A DNA stretch of 64,000 nucleotides from DASYRM01 sp036004405 (GTDB taxonomy: Bacteria > Acidobacteriota > Vicinamibacteria > Vicinamibacterales > UBA2999), in contig DASYRM010000028.1 in NCBI GenBank assembly GCA_036004405.1, forward strand, positions 8,519 to 72,518, given 5' to 3'. Below, in pieces: positions 50,352 through 59,593 of this stretch. The position numbers and the translations under genes are program-made. A model generated the notes under the pieces. The model made no database searches. It was not told the DNA's origin and saw nothing but the letters and a program-made list of their open reading frames with translations. Numbering within the stretch: position 1 is the stretch's first letter; each line of letters opens with the position of its first letter.

Positions 50352-50386
50352 ATTCCGCCGGAGCCAGCGGAATTTCGTCTTTTTTT
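50352..50386 (+). terminator. Candidate Rho-independent terminator
   Basis: ATTCCGC (50352-50358), 8-nt loop, GCGGAAT (50367-50373), then TTCGTC and a run of seven T (50380-50386). The orientation suits transcripts arriving from the left; the T run touches the stop of the AddA gene on the other strand. Confidence 0.45.
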
Positions 50387-53300
50387 CACGCTTTGGGCGC
50401 TTTTCTCGGAGAATCGGGGCCCACGTCCGTATAGATCAGCTTAGGGACGACGGTGGCGCCCGGAAAGAGCCGCTCGGCCACCGAGGCATAGAGCGCCACC
50501 TGACCGGTGTGCTCGGGCCGGGGCCGTCCGGTCTTGAACTCGAGCACGGTCACGTCGGCGGGTCCAAGCCGCACGAGGCAGTCGATGCTGCCCCGCACCA
50601 CGGCGCCGTCCTGCCGAAGTGCAAACGGCACTTCGTGCAGGATGTCGGCGGCCGCATACAGGCTTCGAACCTCGGGATGCGCGCAGAGCGCCTGATACAC
50701 GGAGGCCGCACGCGCGGCAAACGCTTCGCGGTCGGCGAGCCCCGCCGCCTCGTCGGGCCGCAGCAGCCGCAGGGCCATCGACGGCGCGTCCTCGGCGGAT
50801 GCCCCCGGCGCGGTGCCGAGCGCCTGCAGCAAACGGTGCACGACGGTGCCCAGTACACGTTCCGATTCCGAGCCCGAGGCTTCGGCTGCCGGCGCGCCCT
50901 CACCCGTCGCCATGTCGACGTCGGTCGCACGCCGCACCGACGGCACGGCGTCCAGGACGTCCAGGTCGTCGTGATCGCCCGGTTCTGAAAGCGCCGACCC
51001 GGGCCCACGTACGTCGGGCTCACGTACGTCGGCAAATGCGGGATCGACCTGCGTCGTGGCGGGCCCGGCCGCGCGAAAGGCGTGCGACTGTCCCGACGCT
51101 GCCCGCCATTCGGCGGGCAGCCCCGCCGCGGCCATCGCGAAGCAATCGAGCAACGTGGGCGGGAGCACCTCGGCCAGGCTGCCGCGCCCCGCAACAAGGC
51201 GACCCTCCTTCAGCACCGAGCTCAGATAGAGGCGGTCGCGCGCACGGGTCAGCGCGACGTAGAGCAGCCGCTTGGTCTCCTCGCGTTCGCGCGCCTGGGC
51301 GTCCTCGTCGTACTCCGACACGAAATCGCCGACCGCCACCGACGCGGCGGCGGACGACTGCCCGCCGCCGATACGGATGTAGTCGCGCCGGTTGCCGGTG
51401 CCGCGCGCCAGGTTCACCAGGAAGACGACCGGGAACTCCAGCCCCTTGGCCGCGTGAACCGTCATCAGGTTCACGGCGTTGGTGGCGTCGAGCGAGGCGT
51501 TGGATTCGTCGCCCACGGCCAGCCGGTCGAGGTGTGAGGCAATGCGCCCCAGCGTCGAATAGCCACGGTTCTGGATGCGGCGCAGGAGCGCGCGGAACTT
51601 CTTGAGGTTCTCGCGTGCCTGCTGGAACCGCGCCCCGCGAAGCTCGATGCCGTACGCGGACTCGTGCAGGATGAGATCGACGAGCTCGGCCGGCGGCATG
51701 CGATCAGCGCGGGCCCGCCAGCGCGCCGACGAGGCGCGAGCGGCGGCCAGTCTGGCGGCGTCGGCGGCCTCGAGCGGGGGGGCTGCCGATTCCCCATTCG
51801 GACCAGAAGGTCCGCCTCTACGTACGGAGTCGGCCAGCGCATCGGCCAGGCCCGGAGCGAGCCGGCGCAACGCTTCGTCCGACAGCCGGACGAAGCGCGA
51901 GCGAAGAAAGGCCGCGGCCCGCAGGTCAGACCCCGGCTCCGCCAGGTACCACAACAGCGCCAGGACGTCCTTGATCTCGTCGGCGTCGAAGAACCCCAGC
52001 CCCTTGTAGACGTACGACGGCAGGCCGGCCAGCGCGAGGGCGTCCTCGAACTCGCGATGGCTCTCGCGGGTCCGGAACAGGATGGCGACGTCGCCGGGGC
52101 GGATGGGACGTGGCACGCCGGTGTCGCGATCGCGGATGGTGACGCCGTCGTGCACGAGCGCGGCAATCTCGGCGGCCGTCGTCGCGGCGCAGGTTTCCAC
52201 GTCCGGCCCGGCGACCAGTCCAAGCGCGGGGTGCGGTCGCGTGTCTCGAGCGGAGTCGAGGGACGGCGGTGCCACCGGAAAGAGGTCGTCTTCCCCGTAC
52301 GTAAATGCGTCGGTGCGCTCCGGCAGCTTGTCGATGTCCGCGCACACGTCGTTGACGAAGGCCAGAAGCGCCGGCACCGACCGGAAGCTGCGCGAGATCG
52401 ACCGCCGGACGTCGCCTCCCGGCCGGAGCTGCGCAATCGCACGCCCGGCCTCGCCCAGTACGGCGACGTCGGCGTCGCGGAACCCGTAGATCGACTGCTT
52501 GCGGTCGCCGACGATGAACACGGTGGGCTCGAGCGGCCCCTGATAGGCCAGACCCGCGCCCTCGCCCCAGGCGCGAACCAGCAGCGACACCAGCTCCCAC
52601 TGCGCCCGGCTCGTGTCCTGGAACTCGTCCACGAGCACGTGGTGATAGCGCGACTCCAGCCGGTAGCGGCTCTGGGAGAACTCCTCCATCTGCCCCAGCA
52701 GCTTCAGCGTGTAGAGCAGCACGTCGGGGAAATCGAGCACCGCGTGCGCGTCGAGCGTCGCGCGATACTGGCGCTCCGCAATCGCGTACATCCGCCACAC
52801 GCCGCGGGCGACCAGCGCGTTCAGGTCGCGGCGATAGCTCGCGTAGGCGGCCACGATCGACGGCGCATGCCCGATGACCAGGTCGCGGTGCCGCTCGTAG
52901 TCGGCCTTCGACCGGAAGGTCGACTTCTTGGCCGCGCGCGGCAGGGTCTTACGCGCCGTCCCTTCCTGCGTCAGAAAATAGAGACGGGCGCGCGCGAACG
53001 CCGCGTGCACGGCGGCGGCCGTCGGCTCTCCCCGCGCGGCGCCGAGCACCTGGAGGTGCCGCGCGAGCAGCTGGAACTGGGCGACAGCCGGTCCGGAGCC
53101 GAGGAACGCGGCCAGCCCGCCGCGCATGCCGCCGACCACGTCGCGAAGCGCCGACGCTCCCCGCGCCGCCACGGTGGCCACCGTCCATTCGGGTGGTCCC
53201 TGCGCGAGATAGCGGCGAAGGGCCTCGGGGGCCACGAGGCGACGGCTCAGGAGCGCGGCCAGGCCGGCTTTCGCCCGTCGATCGCCCAGCTGCGCGAACA

Positions 53301-53829
53301 CCAGCGCCACGTTCTCGTCCTCGCGAGCGACGGTACGGCAGGCCCGCAGCGCGCGATCGAGCGATTCGTCGATGAGGCGCGGCACCTCGGTCTCCTCCGC
53401 CATCGAGAAGCCGGGGTCGAGGCCGGCCTCGAGCGGGAATTCGCGGAGCAGCGACAGGCAGAAGGCATCGATGGTGCTGACGGCGATGTCGCCGGTGCGG
53501 TCGCGCAGCTCGCGCCAGCGCGTCGCCGGAATCTCGCCCCGCTCGGCGGCCACGCGGAGCGACGACAGGATGCGCTCGCGCATTTCCGTGGCGGCCTTGC
53601 GCGTGAAGGTGACGGCCAGAATGTGGACGGGATCGACGCCGGCCTTCAGGAGGTTCAGGTAGCGGTCCACCAGCACGCGCGTCTTGCCGGTACCCGCCGA
53701 CGCCTCGAGCGCCACATTGAAGCGCGGATCGACGGCGCGCGCGCGCGCCGCCCGATCGCGCTCGTCGAGGCGCGACTCCAGCGAGTCGTCGCCCTCGTCG
53801 AAGGGCAGCCTGGGCGCGTGCTGGTTCAT
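50386..53829 (-). CDS. addA: AddA/RecB-like UvrD-family helicase-nuclease
   Basis: 1147 residues. The N-terminal helicase has Walker A EASAGTGKTR and the UvrD blocks AVTFTRKAATEMRERI, DFPDVLLYTLKLL, HVLVDEFQDTSRAQWEL (Walker B) and FIVGDRKQSIYGFR; the late motifs NLMTVHAAKGLEFPVVFL and LLYVALTRARDRLYLS complete it. The C-terminus is a PD-(D/E)xK nuclease domain (VRGSIDCLVRLGPADVTVLEFKTGRP). With the next gene it forms an AddAB-type double-strand-break resection enzyme. Two copies of dispersed-repeat DNA are embedded in the coding region (51799-51825 and 51001-51036). Confidence 0.93.
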   Translation of the reverse strand: MNQHAPRLPFDEGDDSLESRLDERDRAARARAVDPRFNVALEASAGTGKTRVLVDRYLNLLKAGVDPVHILAVTFTRKAATEMRERILSSLRVAAERGEIPATRWRELRDRTGDIAVSTIDAFCLSLLREFPLEAGLDPGFSMAEETEVPRLIDESLDRALRACRTVAREDENVALVFAQLGDRRAKAGLAALLSRRLVAPEALRRYLAQGPPEWTVATVAARGASALRDVVGGMRGGLAAFLGSGPAVAQFQLLARHLQVLGAARGEPTAAAVHAAFARARLYFLTQEGTARKTLPRAAKKSTFRSKADYERHRDLVIGHAPSIVAAYASYRRDLNALVARGVWRMYAIAERQYRATLDAHAVLDFPDVLLYTLKLLGQMEEFSQSRYRLESRYHHVLVDEFQDTSRAQWELVSLLVRAWGEGAGLAYQGPLEPTVFIVGDRKQSIYGFRDADVAVLGEAGRAIAQLRPGGDVRRSISRSFRSVPALLAFVNDVCADIDKLPERTDAFTYGEDDLFPVAPPSLDSARDTRPHPALGLVAGPDVETCAATTAAEIAALVHDGVTIRDRDTGVPRPIRPGDVAILFRTRESHREFEDALALAGLPSYVYKGLGFFDADEIKDVLALLWYLAEPGSDLRAAAFLRSRFVRLSDEALRRLAPGLADALADSVRRGGPSGPNGESAAPPLEAADAARLAAARASSARWRARADRMPPAELVDLILHESAYGIELRGARFQQARENLKKFRALLRRIQNRGYSTLGRIASHLDRLAVGDESNASLDATNAVNLMTVHAAKGLEFPVVFLVNLARGTGNRRDYIRIGGGQSSAAASVAVGDFVSEYDEDAQAREREETKRLLYVALTRARDRLYLSSVLKEGRLVAGRGSLAEVLPPTLLDCFAMAAAGLPAEWRAASGQSHAFRAAGPATTQVDPAFADVREPDVRGPGSALSEPGDHDDLDVLDAVPSVRRATDVDMATGEGAPAAEASGSESERVLGTVVHRLLQALGTAPGASAEDAPSMALRLLRPDEAAGLADREAFAARAASVYQALCAHPEVRSLYAAADILHEVPFALRQDGAVVRGSIDCLVRLGPADVTVLEFKTGRPRPEHTGQVALYASVAERLFPGATVVPKLIYTDVGPDSPRKAPKA
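51799..51825. repeat. Half palindromic element inside the AddA gene
   Basis: CGGACC (51799-51804), loop AGAA, GGTCCG (51809-51814) followed by CCTCTACGTAC (51815-51825), the arm of the GTACGTAGAGG family. It is translated in AddA within SVRRGGPSGPNGES. Confidence 0.75.
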
Positions 53830-53838
53830 ACGGCGGTG

Positions 53839-56790
53839 CTACTCATCTTCGATGTAGTCCTTGCGGCAGATCGACGCGTAGGCGCAGTAGCGACACCAGC
53901 GTTCCTCGTGCGGTCGGGCCGGGAACTCGCCGCGGGCGATGCCGTCGAGCACCTCGTGAAGCCTGGCGCGGGCCGCCTGCAGCGTCTCCTCGGCATTGGC
54001 GTCGCCGTCGTCGGCACCCACCACGGGGACGAGCGTGCGCTTGGCGCCGCCAAGCGCCACGTACGCCGCTTCGTGGACGGTCCACGACTGGCGGTCGCGC
54101 GCGCGCAGCGACTCCTGGGCACACATCGCGTAGACCGGCACCTGCAGCGCCCGTTTGACGTCGGGCTCGCGGCCTGATTTGTAGTCGATGATGCGGAGCC
54201 GCCGCCCCGGCAGCAGATCGACGCGGTCGGCCACGCCGTTGAGCCCGACCGGAGCGCCATCGGGACCAAGGGCGAAGCCGCCGTCGAACCGATGCTCGAG
54301 CCAACGCTCGACGACCGGTTCGGCGGGGCGCTCGACTTCCTGTGCCAGCACGATGTCGATGAGCCCGCTCGAAATGGCCGTGCCGAAGAACCGCGCACGC
54401 TCGAGCGCGGCGTCGGCATCGCCGAGCGCCTCGAGCAACGGCTCGGCCACGCTGGCGGCCACCTCGCGGGCCCGGTCCAGGGTCTGGGCGGTTATCGGGC
54501 CGGCGCCCGTGCGGTCCCACGCCTCGAAGAACTTCTGCAGCACCTCATGGATGAACCGCCCACGAGCGCGCGGCGAGGGCGCCGACTGATCGTCGGGCGG
54601 CTCCTCGGCCCGCAACACGTCGGCAGCAAAGAACTTGAAGGGGCAATCGAGGTAGCGCTCGAGCGACGTGAGCGAGAAGACGCGCGCGCGGTGGCCGTCG
54701 GTCGCCCCGTGGAAGCGCGGCTCCGCCTGTCCGCGGGACGCCAGCCGCAGGTCGGCCCACGCCCGCGCCCCGGCGTCGAGCGCCCGGGTGTCCACCGGCT
54801 CGAGACCGAGAGCCTCGTGCTCGAAGACACGGCCGGGAGCGGGGGCAGCCTCCACGGCGTCGAGGCCGGCGCGCGCGAGCTCGTCGAGCAGCGACGAAGC
54901 GCTCACGAGGGCGTCCGATTCGAGCGCGAAGGTGGACACGGCGAGCCGGCGCCGCGGAAGCCGCAGCAGATCGGCGAATTCGGCGCGCACCCCGTCGAGC
55001 CGCAGCGTGTCGGAGGGCCAGCCCAGCTCGCGGAGCACCGACGGCGAGTAGAAGATGCTGCGCCGCGCGAAATCGGGCCACTCGCCCTCGACCAGGCCGG
55101 CCAGCTGCACCTCGTCGAAATCGCCAAAGCGGGCGCTCGCGCTGTCGAGCAGGTGGACACCCGCCTCGCCGGTGCGGGGCGCAAAGGTCTGCGCCTCGAT
55201 CCAGCGCCGGCAGATGGCGGCGGTGTCGTCGAGCTCCACCGGCGTGCCATCGAACCGGGCATAGGCGTCGCGTAGCGCGGTCAGGGTGCCGAGGAGTGCC
55301 GCGCGCGCCCGCAGCTGACGCGCCCGCAGCGGATCGTCTGGACCCGGAGCGGCTTCGTGACCGGTGACGAAAGCAATGAGCCGCCGGAGATGCTCGGCGA
55401 CCGGCGCCGGCGTGCGCAGCGGGTCGAGCGCCGCCGCCAGCCGCTCGAGTACCCGTCCCGCCCGCGCGGCGCCTGCCATCTTCGTGCTCGATGCCGAACG
55501 GGCGGTCCACGCCTCGACGAGCGGCCGCAGCGATGACAGCTGACCGAGATACCCCTGCTCGGCCAATGCGCGGTCGAGCGCCGTGACGTCACGAGCCGAC
55601 AGCCGTTCGCCGTCCTCCTCGAAGCGGAAGTGCGGCGATCCCAGAAGGGCGATGGCGGGGCCGCGAGCAAAGCCGGTGCCGACCGCGGAACACACCAGGT
55701 CGAAGGCCGCGGACCAGGATTCGGCGGCGAGCGGCAGCGCGTCGAACATCTGACACAGTACGCCTGCCGAGCGGAGCACGTCGCGCGTCACGTAGACGTA
55801 CGGCAGCGGCGTCCGGACGACCAGCGCCGCACGGTCCAGCCGCTCGAGCGCGCCGCGGCGCACCGCCGCCTTGACCCGGCGCGCGAAGCCGGCCACTTCT
55901 TCCTCCCGGTCGCGAGCCACGAGCACCAGCGCCCCGCCCGCCGGCACCTGGAGCACGGGGCGCGACACGTCCTCGGCGTCCCCCTCCCTCATTTCGTCGA
56001 TCCCGGGCAGCAGGTGGTGCAGACGTTCGTGCAGATCGCCGGCGAGAGCCGTATCCGTCACCACGACGTCGAGCTGCGCGAGCGCCGGAAGGCGGGCCAG
56101 CAGATCCCAGTCGGCGGGCCACAGGCCGTAGCGATCGCCCGACCGATCGCCGACGGCCACGACGACATGGCGGTACGGGCGCGGAGCCGGCGAGGTCAGG
56201 AGCCGTGCCCGCAGCACATGCTCGTCAGCGCCGGCCTCGGTCTGACGCGCCTCGAGCTCGCGGAAGGCGGCGGCGAGAAAGCGGGTCTGCCGGACGAGCC
56301 GCTCCGCCCCCCGGTCGTCGGCGGCGCCGGGCTCCAGCAACCCGAGCGCCAGCCGCTCGAAGGTGGTGATGTCCTTCTGATATCGCCCGAGGGCGTCATA
56401 GAAGCGCAGCGCCTCGGCCACCAGCCCCGGCCGCAGCCGGAACGGCGGCTCGTGCCCGGCGTCGCGGGCGGCGCGGCACGCCACCATGGCAAGCGCCTCG
56501 CGCTCGGTGTCGCTCAACACCGCCTGGTGGATGTCGAGCCGCTCGGCGAGGCGGAAGACCAGCTCGTCGGCGGTGACAAAGTCGGGCAGGACCACGGCTT
56601 CGCGCCCGTCGCCGAGGGCGGTGCTTTCGATGGTCCGTACCAGCTGTGCGGCGGCGGCGCGCGTGGGGACGATGACGAGGCGGTCGCGCGCGTCGAGCGG
56701 CGCGCCACCCGTCGCCAGCCCGACCATCGCACGGCGGAACGCCTGGAGGTCCGGCACGCGAACCAGGCGTGTCGTGCGCGGGGTGATCAC
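53839..56790 (-). CDS. addB: AddB-like nuclease/inactivated helicase with iron-sulfur staple
   Basis: 983 residues, GTG start overlapping the stop of the downstream-named gene by 4 nt. The N-terminal half is a degenerate helicase (VIVPTRAAAAQLVRTIE, no intact Walker A), and the C-terminal half is a PD-(D/E)xK nuclease (RFIHEVLQKFFEAW, VADRVDLLPGRRLRIIDYKSG) with the four-Cys Fe-S staple: LDCPFKFFA, then WCRYCAYASIC. This is the AddB organisation; the gap to AddA is only 9 nt, so the pair is made in the same operon. AddAB resects DNA ends before homologous recombination. Confidence 0.9.
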   Translation of the reverse strand: MITPRTTRLVRVPDLQAFRRAMVGLATGGAPLDARDRLVIVPTRAAAAQLVRTIESTALGDGREAVVLPDFVTADELVFRLAERLDIHQAVLSDTEREALAMVACRAARDAGHEPPFRLRPGLVAEALRFYDALGRYQKDITTFERLALGLLEPGAADDRGAERLVRQTRFLAAAFRELEARQTEAGADEHVLRARLLTSPAPRPYRHVVVAVGDRSGDRYGLWPADWDLLARLPALAQLDVVVTDTALAGDLHERLHHLLPGIDEMREGDAEDVSRPVLQVPAGGALVLVARDREEEVAGFARRVKAAVRRGALERLDRAALVVRTPLPYVYVTRDVLRSAGVLCQMFDALPLAAESWSAAFDLVCSAVGTGFARGPAIALLGSPHFRFEEDGERLSARDVTALDRALAEQGYLGQLSSLRPLVEAWTARSASSTKMAGAARAGRVLERLAAALDPLRTPAPVAEHLRRLIAFVTGHEAAPGPDDPLRARQLRARAALLGTLTALRDAYARFDGTPVELDDTAAICRRWIEAQTFAPRTGEAGVHLLDSASARFGDFDEVQLAGLVEGEWPDFARRSIFYSPSVLRELGWPSDTLRLDGVRAEFADLLRLPRRRLAVSTFALESDALVSASSLLDELARAGLDAVEAAPAPGRVFEHEALGLEPVDTRALDAGARAWADLRLASRGQAEPRFHGATDGHRARVFSLTSLERYLDCPFKFFAADVLRAEEPPDDQSAPSPRARGRFIHEVLQKFFEAWDRTGAGPITAQTLDRAREVAASVAEPLLEALGDADAALERARFFGTAISSGLIDIVLAQEVERPAEPVVERWLEHRFDGGFALGPDGAPVGLNGVADRVDLLPGRRLRIIDYKSGREPDVKRALQVPVYAMCAQESLRARDRQSWTVHEAAYVALGGAKRTLVPVVGADDGDANAEETLQAARARLHEVLDGIARGEFPARPHEERWCRYCAYASICRKDYIEDE

Positions 56791-58274
56791 TTCAAATGGG
56801 GCAGCTCGAGTAGATCCTGAATACCTCGTTGCACTTGCGACAGTAGCATCAACGCGCCGGCGGCCGCCGACGACGCCTCCCAGGCGCGGGCCACATTGCC
56901 GGTCGAGACGGCGTCGGCGCGCCCCTTGGCGGCGTTCTCGGCAAAGCGCCAGGCGCCCACCAGGTTGCTGTGCGTCACGCGCAGATCCTCGGGCACATCG
57001 ACCCGTTGGAGCCGCTCAGCCCCGCCGCTCAGGCGCGACTGGAGCGATTGCAGCACGCCCAGAGGCGGACCGTCGAGGCGCCGGATGGCTTCGAGCTGCG
57101 GCTGCGACTTGACCAGGCTGAGCAGCTCGCCCCCGACCAGGCGCTGATAGTCGCGATAGAGCGCCTGACGGAGCACCCACTGGTCTCGCAGCAGCCGCAG
57201 GCGCCGCGCGTCGCCGAGGCTGGCTTCGATCGAGGCGCGCAAGGATTCGATGAGCTCGGGCCGTCGCCTGCCAAGCTTGGAGTCCTCGCGCTCGAGACGG
57301 TTCATGGTCTTCTCGACGCTCGAAATACGCGCCCTGGCGGCATCGCGCGAGGCCCGCTGCGTGAGCTGCTGCGCCAGCCGGGTGTATTTGCGGTCGACCT
57401 CGAAATCCGCGCGGATGCGGGCTTCGAGCGAGGTGCGCGTCGCCGTCAGCTCGGTGCCCACCAGGCCGGCCCCGTTCTCGTTCACCATCGCCAACGCACT
57501 CTGCAGCAGCGTGACGCGATCGGTTGCGTTGCCAGCTATGGCGGCGAGCCGCATCACCTGATCGAACTGCTCGCGCAGCGATGGCATGCCCAGCACCGGC
57601 TCGAGCGGCACCGCCGGCGTCGACGCCACGAGCGCCACGTCGAAATTGGTGGCGCCGCCGACGGCGCGCAGGTTGGCGATCGACTCGTCGATGAGGGCGA
57701 CGATCTCGCGCACCTCATCCTGGCGGTAGCCCTGGTGCTGCCGGGGCCATTCGGCGAGCGCCGCGCGGGCCTGCGTGGCGATGGCCAGCGCCCTCGAGCG
57801 GTTGGTGCTGAGCGCGATGTCGTTCAGCACCTGCGCCACTTCGTTGTTGAGGACGGCGAAATCTTCCTCGCCCTGCGTGTCGGCGTAGTGCTGAAACCGG
57901 GCCGAGGCGGCATAGCGGTCGGTGCGCGGCCAGTCCACCGAAGCGGCCGGAATCCACACCACCTGCAGGCGAGGGTCGTCCGGGGAGCCGCCGACCGGCA
58001 TCGAGAAGACCACGCGGTCCTCGACGCGCGTGTATTCGCCGAAGCTGACGAGGGTGCTGCCGTCCCTCAGGAACAGTCGGAACAGCGTGGCATCAGTGGC
58101 GGCCTGCGCCGAGACGGCACATGCCCAAATCACCAGCGCAGCGAGCGATAGCAGCCTGGCGAGTCTTCGCCCCCGGCCACCGCGGCTTCGCCTCGCCAGG
58201 ACAGTATTCAATGGCCGCGCCTCCGGCGCGGCGGGACGTCTTGAAAGTCCCGCGGAAGCCACACTCAAGGGCAT
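56787..58274 (-). CDS. Secreted coiled-coil protein of unknown function, in the AddAB operon
   Basis: About 495 residues from ATG 58274 (58325 and 58322 are alternatives). A basic N-terminus and signal-like helix (LARLLSLAALVIWACAVSAQA) precede a beta domain (TLVSFGEYTRVEDRVVFSMP) and then long helical, Glu/Arg/Ala-rich stretches with coiled-coil character. No recognised family. It shares 4 bases with the AddB start, so it is in the same transcript, although a secreted protein has no obvious role in DNA repair. Confidence 0.7.
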   Translation of the reverse strand: MPLSVASAGLSRRPAAPEARPLNTVLARRSRGGRGRRLARLLSLAALVIWACAVSAQAATDATLFRLFLRDGSTLVSFGEYTRVEDRVVFSMPVGGSPDDPRLQVVWIPAASVDWPRTDRYAASARFQHYADTQGEEDFAVLNNEVAQVLNDIALSTNRSRALAIATQARAALAEWPRQHQGYRQDEVREIVALIDESIANLRAVGGATNFDVALVASTPAVPLEPVLGMPSLREQFDQVMRLAAIAGNATDRVTLLQSALAMVNENGAGLVGTELTATRTSLEARIRADFEVDRKYTRLAQQLTQRASRDAARARISSVEKTMNRLEREDSKLGRRRPELIESLRASIEASLGDARRLRLLRDQWVLRQALYRDYQRLVGGELLSLVKSQPQLEAIRRLDGPPLGVLQSLQSRLSGGAERLQRVDVPEDLRVTHSNLVGAWRFAENAAKGRADAVSTGNVARAWEASSAAAGALMLLSQVQRGIQDLLELPHLK

Positions 58275-58585
58275 CGACTCGGCACCTTCAAGACGTCCGG
58301 CGCGCATCGGCCTCAAGGCCATCATTGTACTCTCGGCCCCTCGCCGTTCCCGGAATAGGGCCTCAAAAACCTCCGTCCACGGCTCCACTGTGGAAAAGCT
58401 GTGGACGGCTCGTGCAAATCCTGTGGAGAAGCTGACGACGAAGAAATATTTATGGCCGGATCGTGGCGAAGATATGACGTCCGGCGGCATGTGGACGGCG
58501 CCTTCGCGAGGCGCTTCGCTTGATCCCACCCGTGATGCGCGTAGGATCCAGCGCTCGGTCTGATTCACCCGACACACAACAGAAC
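58275..58585. other. 311-nt intergenic region with four TGTGGA motifs and an AT-rich 9-mer
   Basis: Same-direction TGTGGA copies lie at 58389-58397 (TGTGGAAAA), 58400-58408, 58422-58430 (TGTGGAGAA) and 58490-58498, with AAATATTTA at 58444-58452. TGTGGAAAA is one mismatch from a DnaA box. No gene fits here. It separates the AddAB operon from a plus-strand gene. Confidence 0.5.
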
Positions 58586-58804
58586 GTGACAGTTCACTGC
58601 TTCGAAGAGTTCATCGGCGAGCGTGCCTTCGTGATCGAAGTCACCGATGCCGGCAACCGGTGGCGCGCCCAATTGCGGCGGCGCCCCGGCGTTCCGACGG
58701 CCATGATGCCGTTCTACGGCGAGTCGCCGGCCGAGGCGGCGCACCGGCTGATCGACTGGATGCGGCGGGCGCACGAGCGCCAGCTCTCCACCAAACCGGC
58801 GTGA
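58586..58804 (+). CDS. Small protein of unknown function
   Basis: About 72 residues from GTG 58586. The sequence VTVHCFEEFIGERAFVIEVTDAGNRWRAQLRRRPGVP followed by a helix (AEAAHRLIDWMRRAHER) looks like a small beta-beta-alpha domain; no family recognised, no signal peptide, no Shine-Dalgarno. The C-terminal helix is amphipathic and basic. Confidence 0.55.
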   Translation: MTVHCFEEFIGERAFVIEVTDAGNRWRAQLRRRPGVPTAMMPFYGESPAEAAHRLIDWMRRAHERQLSTKPA

Positions 58805-58865
58805 CACCGGCGGGCCCGGGAGAACCCTGGCGCGCCGGCACCGGGGCGCGCGATACTAACGGGCC

Positions 58866-59501
58866 GTGGGCTTCACCGACTGGGAGATCGAAGGCGTCGA
58901 GTTCGTGAACTGCAGCTGCGACTGCGGCTGTCCCTGTCAGTTCAACTCGCTGCCCACACACGGCCACTGCCGCGCCCACACGTTCGTGCACGTGGTGCGC
59001 GGCCGTTACGGCGACGTCACGCTCGACGGACTCGACTGGGGCATCCTTGCCATGTGGCCGGGGCCCATTCACCTGGGCAACGGCACCTTCCAGGTCGTGG
59101 TCGACGAGCGGGCCGACGCGCGTCAACGCGCCGCGCTCGAGGCCATCGGGAAGGGGCGCGATACCGAGCCGGGCACGCTCATCTGGCAGGTGTTCTCGAC
59201 CACCGTCACGAACCTGCTGCCTACCCGGTTCGCCCGCATCGATCTGTCGATCGACGTCGAGGATCGCAGCGCCTCGCTGCGGATTCCCGGCGTCGGCGAG
59301 AGCACGGCGGCGCCCATCCGCAACCGCAAGACGGGCGCCACGCAGCGCGTGCGGGTCACGCTGCCGGCGGGCTTCGAGTTCACCGAGGCGGAGTTTGCGG
59401 CCGGCGATACCAAGGTGACCGGCGACATCCGGCTCGACTTCACCCACACCCACGCGCACCTGGCTCGCGTGCACTGGTCCACGCACGGCGTGGTGCGGTA
59501 G
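58866..59501 (+). CDS. DUF1326 family protein
   Basis: 211 residues from GTG 58866; GATACT (58852-58857) ends 8 nt upstream and no Shine-Dalgarno is visible. Members of this family have the Cys-rich N-terminal motif seen here (FVNCSCDCGCPCQFNSLPTHGHC: six cysteines and a His), likely to hold a metal, plus a LDFTHTHAHLARVHW histidine cluster near the end. DUF1326 genes are often next to DUF2182 genes, as here, so they probably form a metal-related pair. Confidence 0.85.
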   Translation: MGFTDWEIEGVEFVNCSCDCGCPCQFNSLPTHGHCRAHTFVHVVRGRYGDVTLDGLDWGILAMWPGPIHLGNGTFQVVVDERADARQRAALEAIGKGRDTEPGTLIWQVFSTTVTNLLPTRFARIDLSIDVEDRSASLRIPGVGESTAAPIRNRKTGATQRVRVTLPAGFEFTEAEFAAGDTKVTGDIRLDFTHTHAHLARVHWSTHGVVR

Positions 59502-59580
59502 CTTGCGAGGCTCCGCCTTCGGATCATGAAAGGCTCCGCCTCGCAAGCGGCAGTATCTCTTTGCCCCGCCTTCGGCGGGG
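59501..59580. repeat. Compound hairpin region (GCTTGCGAGG/CCTCGCAAGC and CCCCGCC/GGCGGGG)
   Basis: Outer arms at 59501-59510 and 59539-59548 (10 bp, perfect) contain a direct repeat AGGCTCCGCC; a second hairpin CCCCGCC-TTC-GGCGGGG is at 59564-59580. It lies between DUF1326 and DUF2182 and may attenuate the second gene. Confidence 0.6.
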
Positions 59581-59593
59581 CGGTTGTGCGTCC

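Noticed and set aside
50386..56790. Anti-phage defence island
   Set aside because: AddAB can act against phage DNA, but the flanks carry no restriction, toxin-antitoxin, CBASS, Gabija or similar genes and no integrase.
58389..58498. Chromosome origin
   Set aside because: Only TGTGGA-type motifs, no consensus TTATCCACA boxes, and no dnaA, dnaN or gidA nearby.
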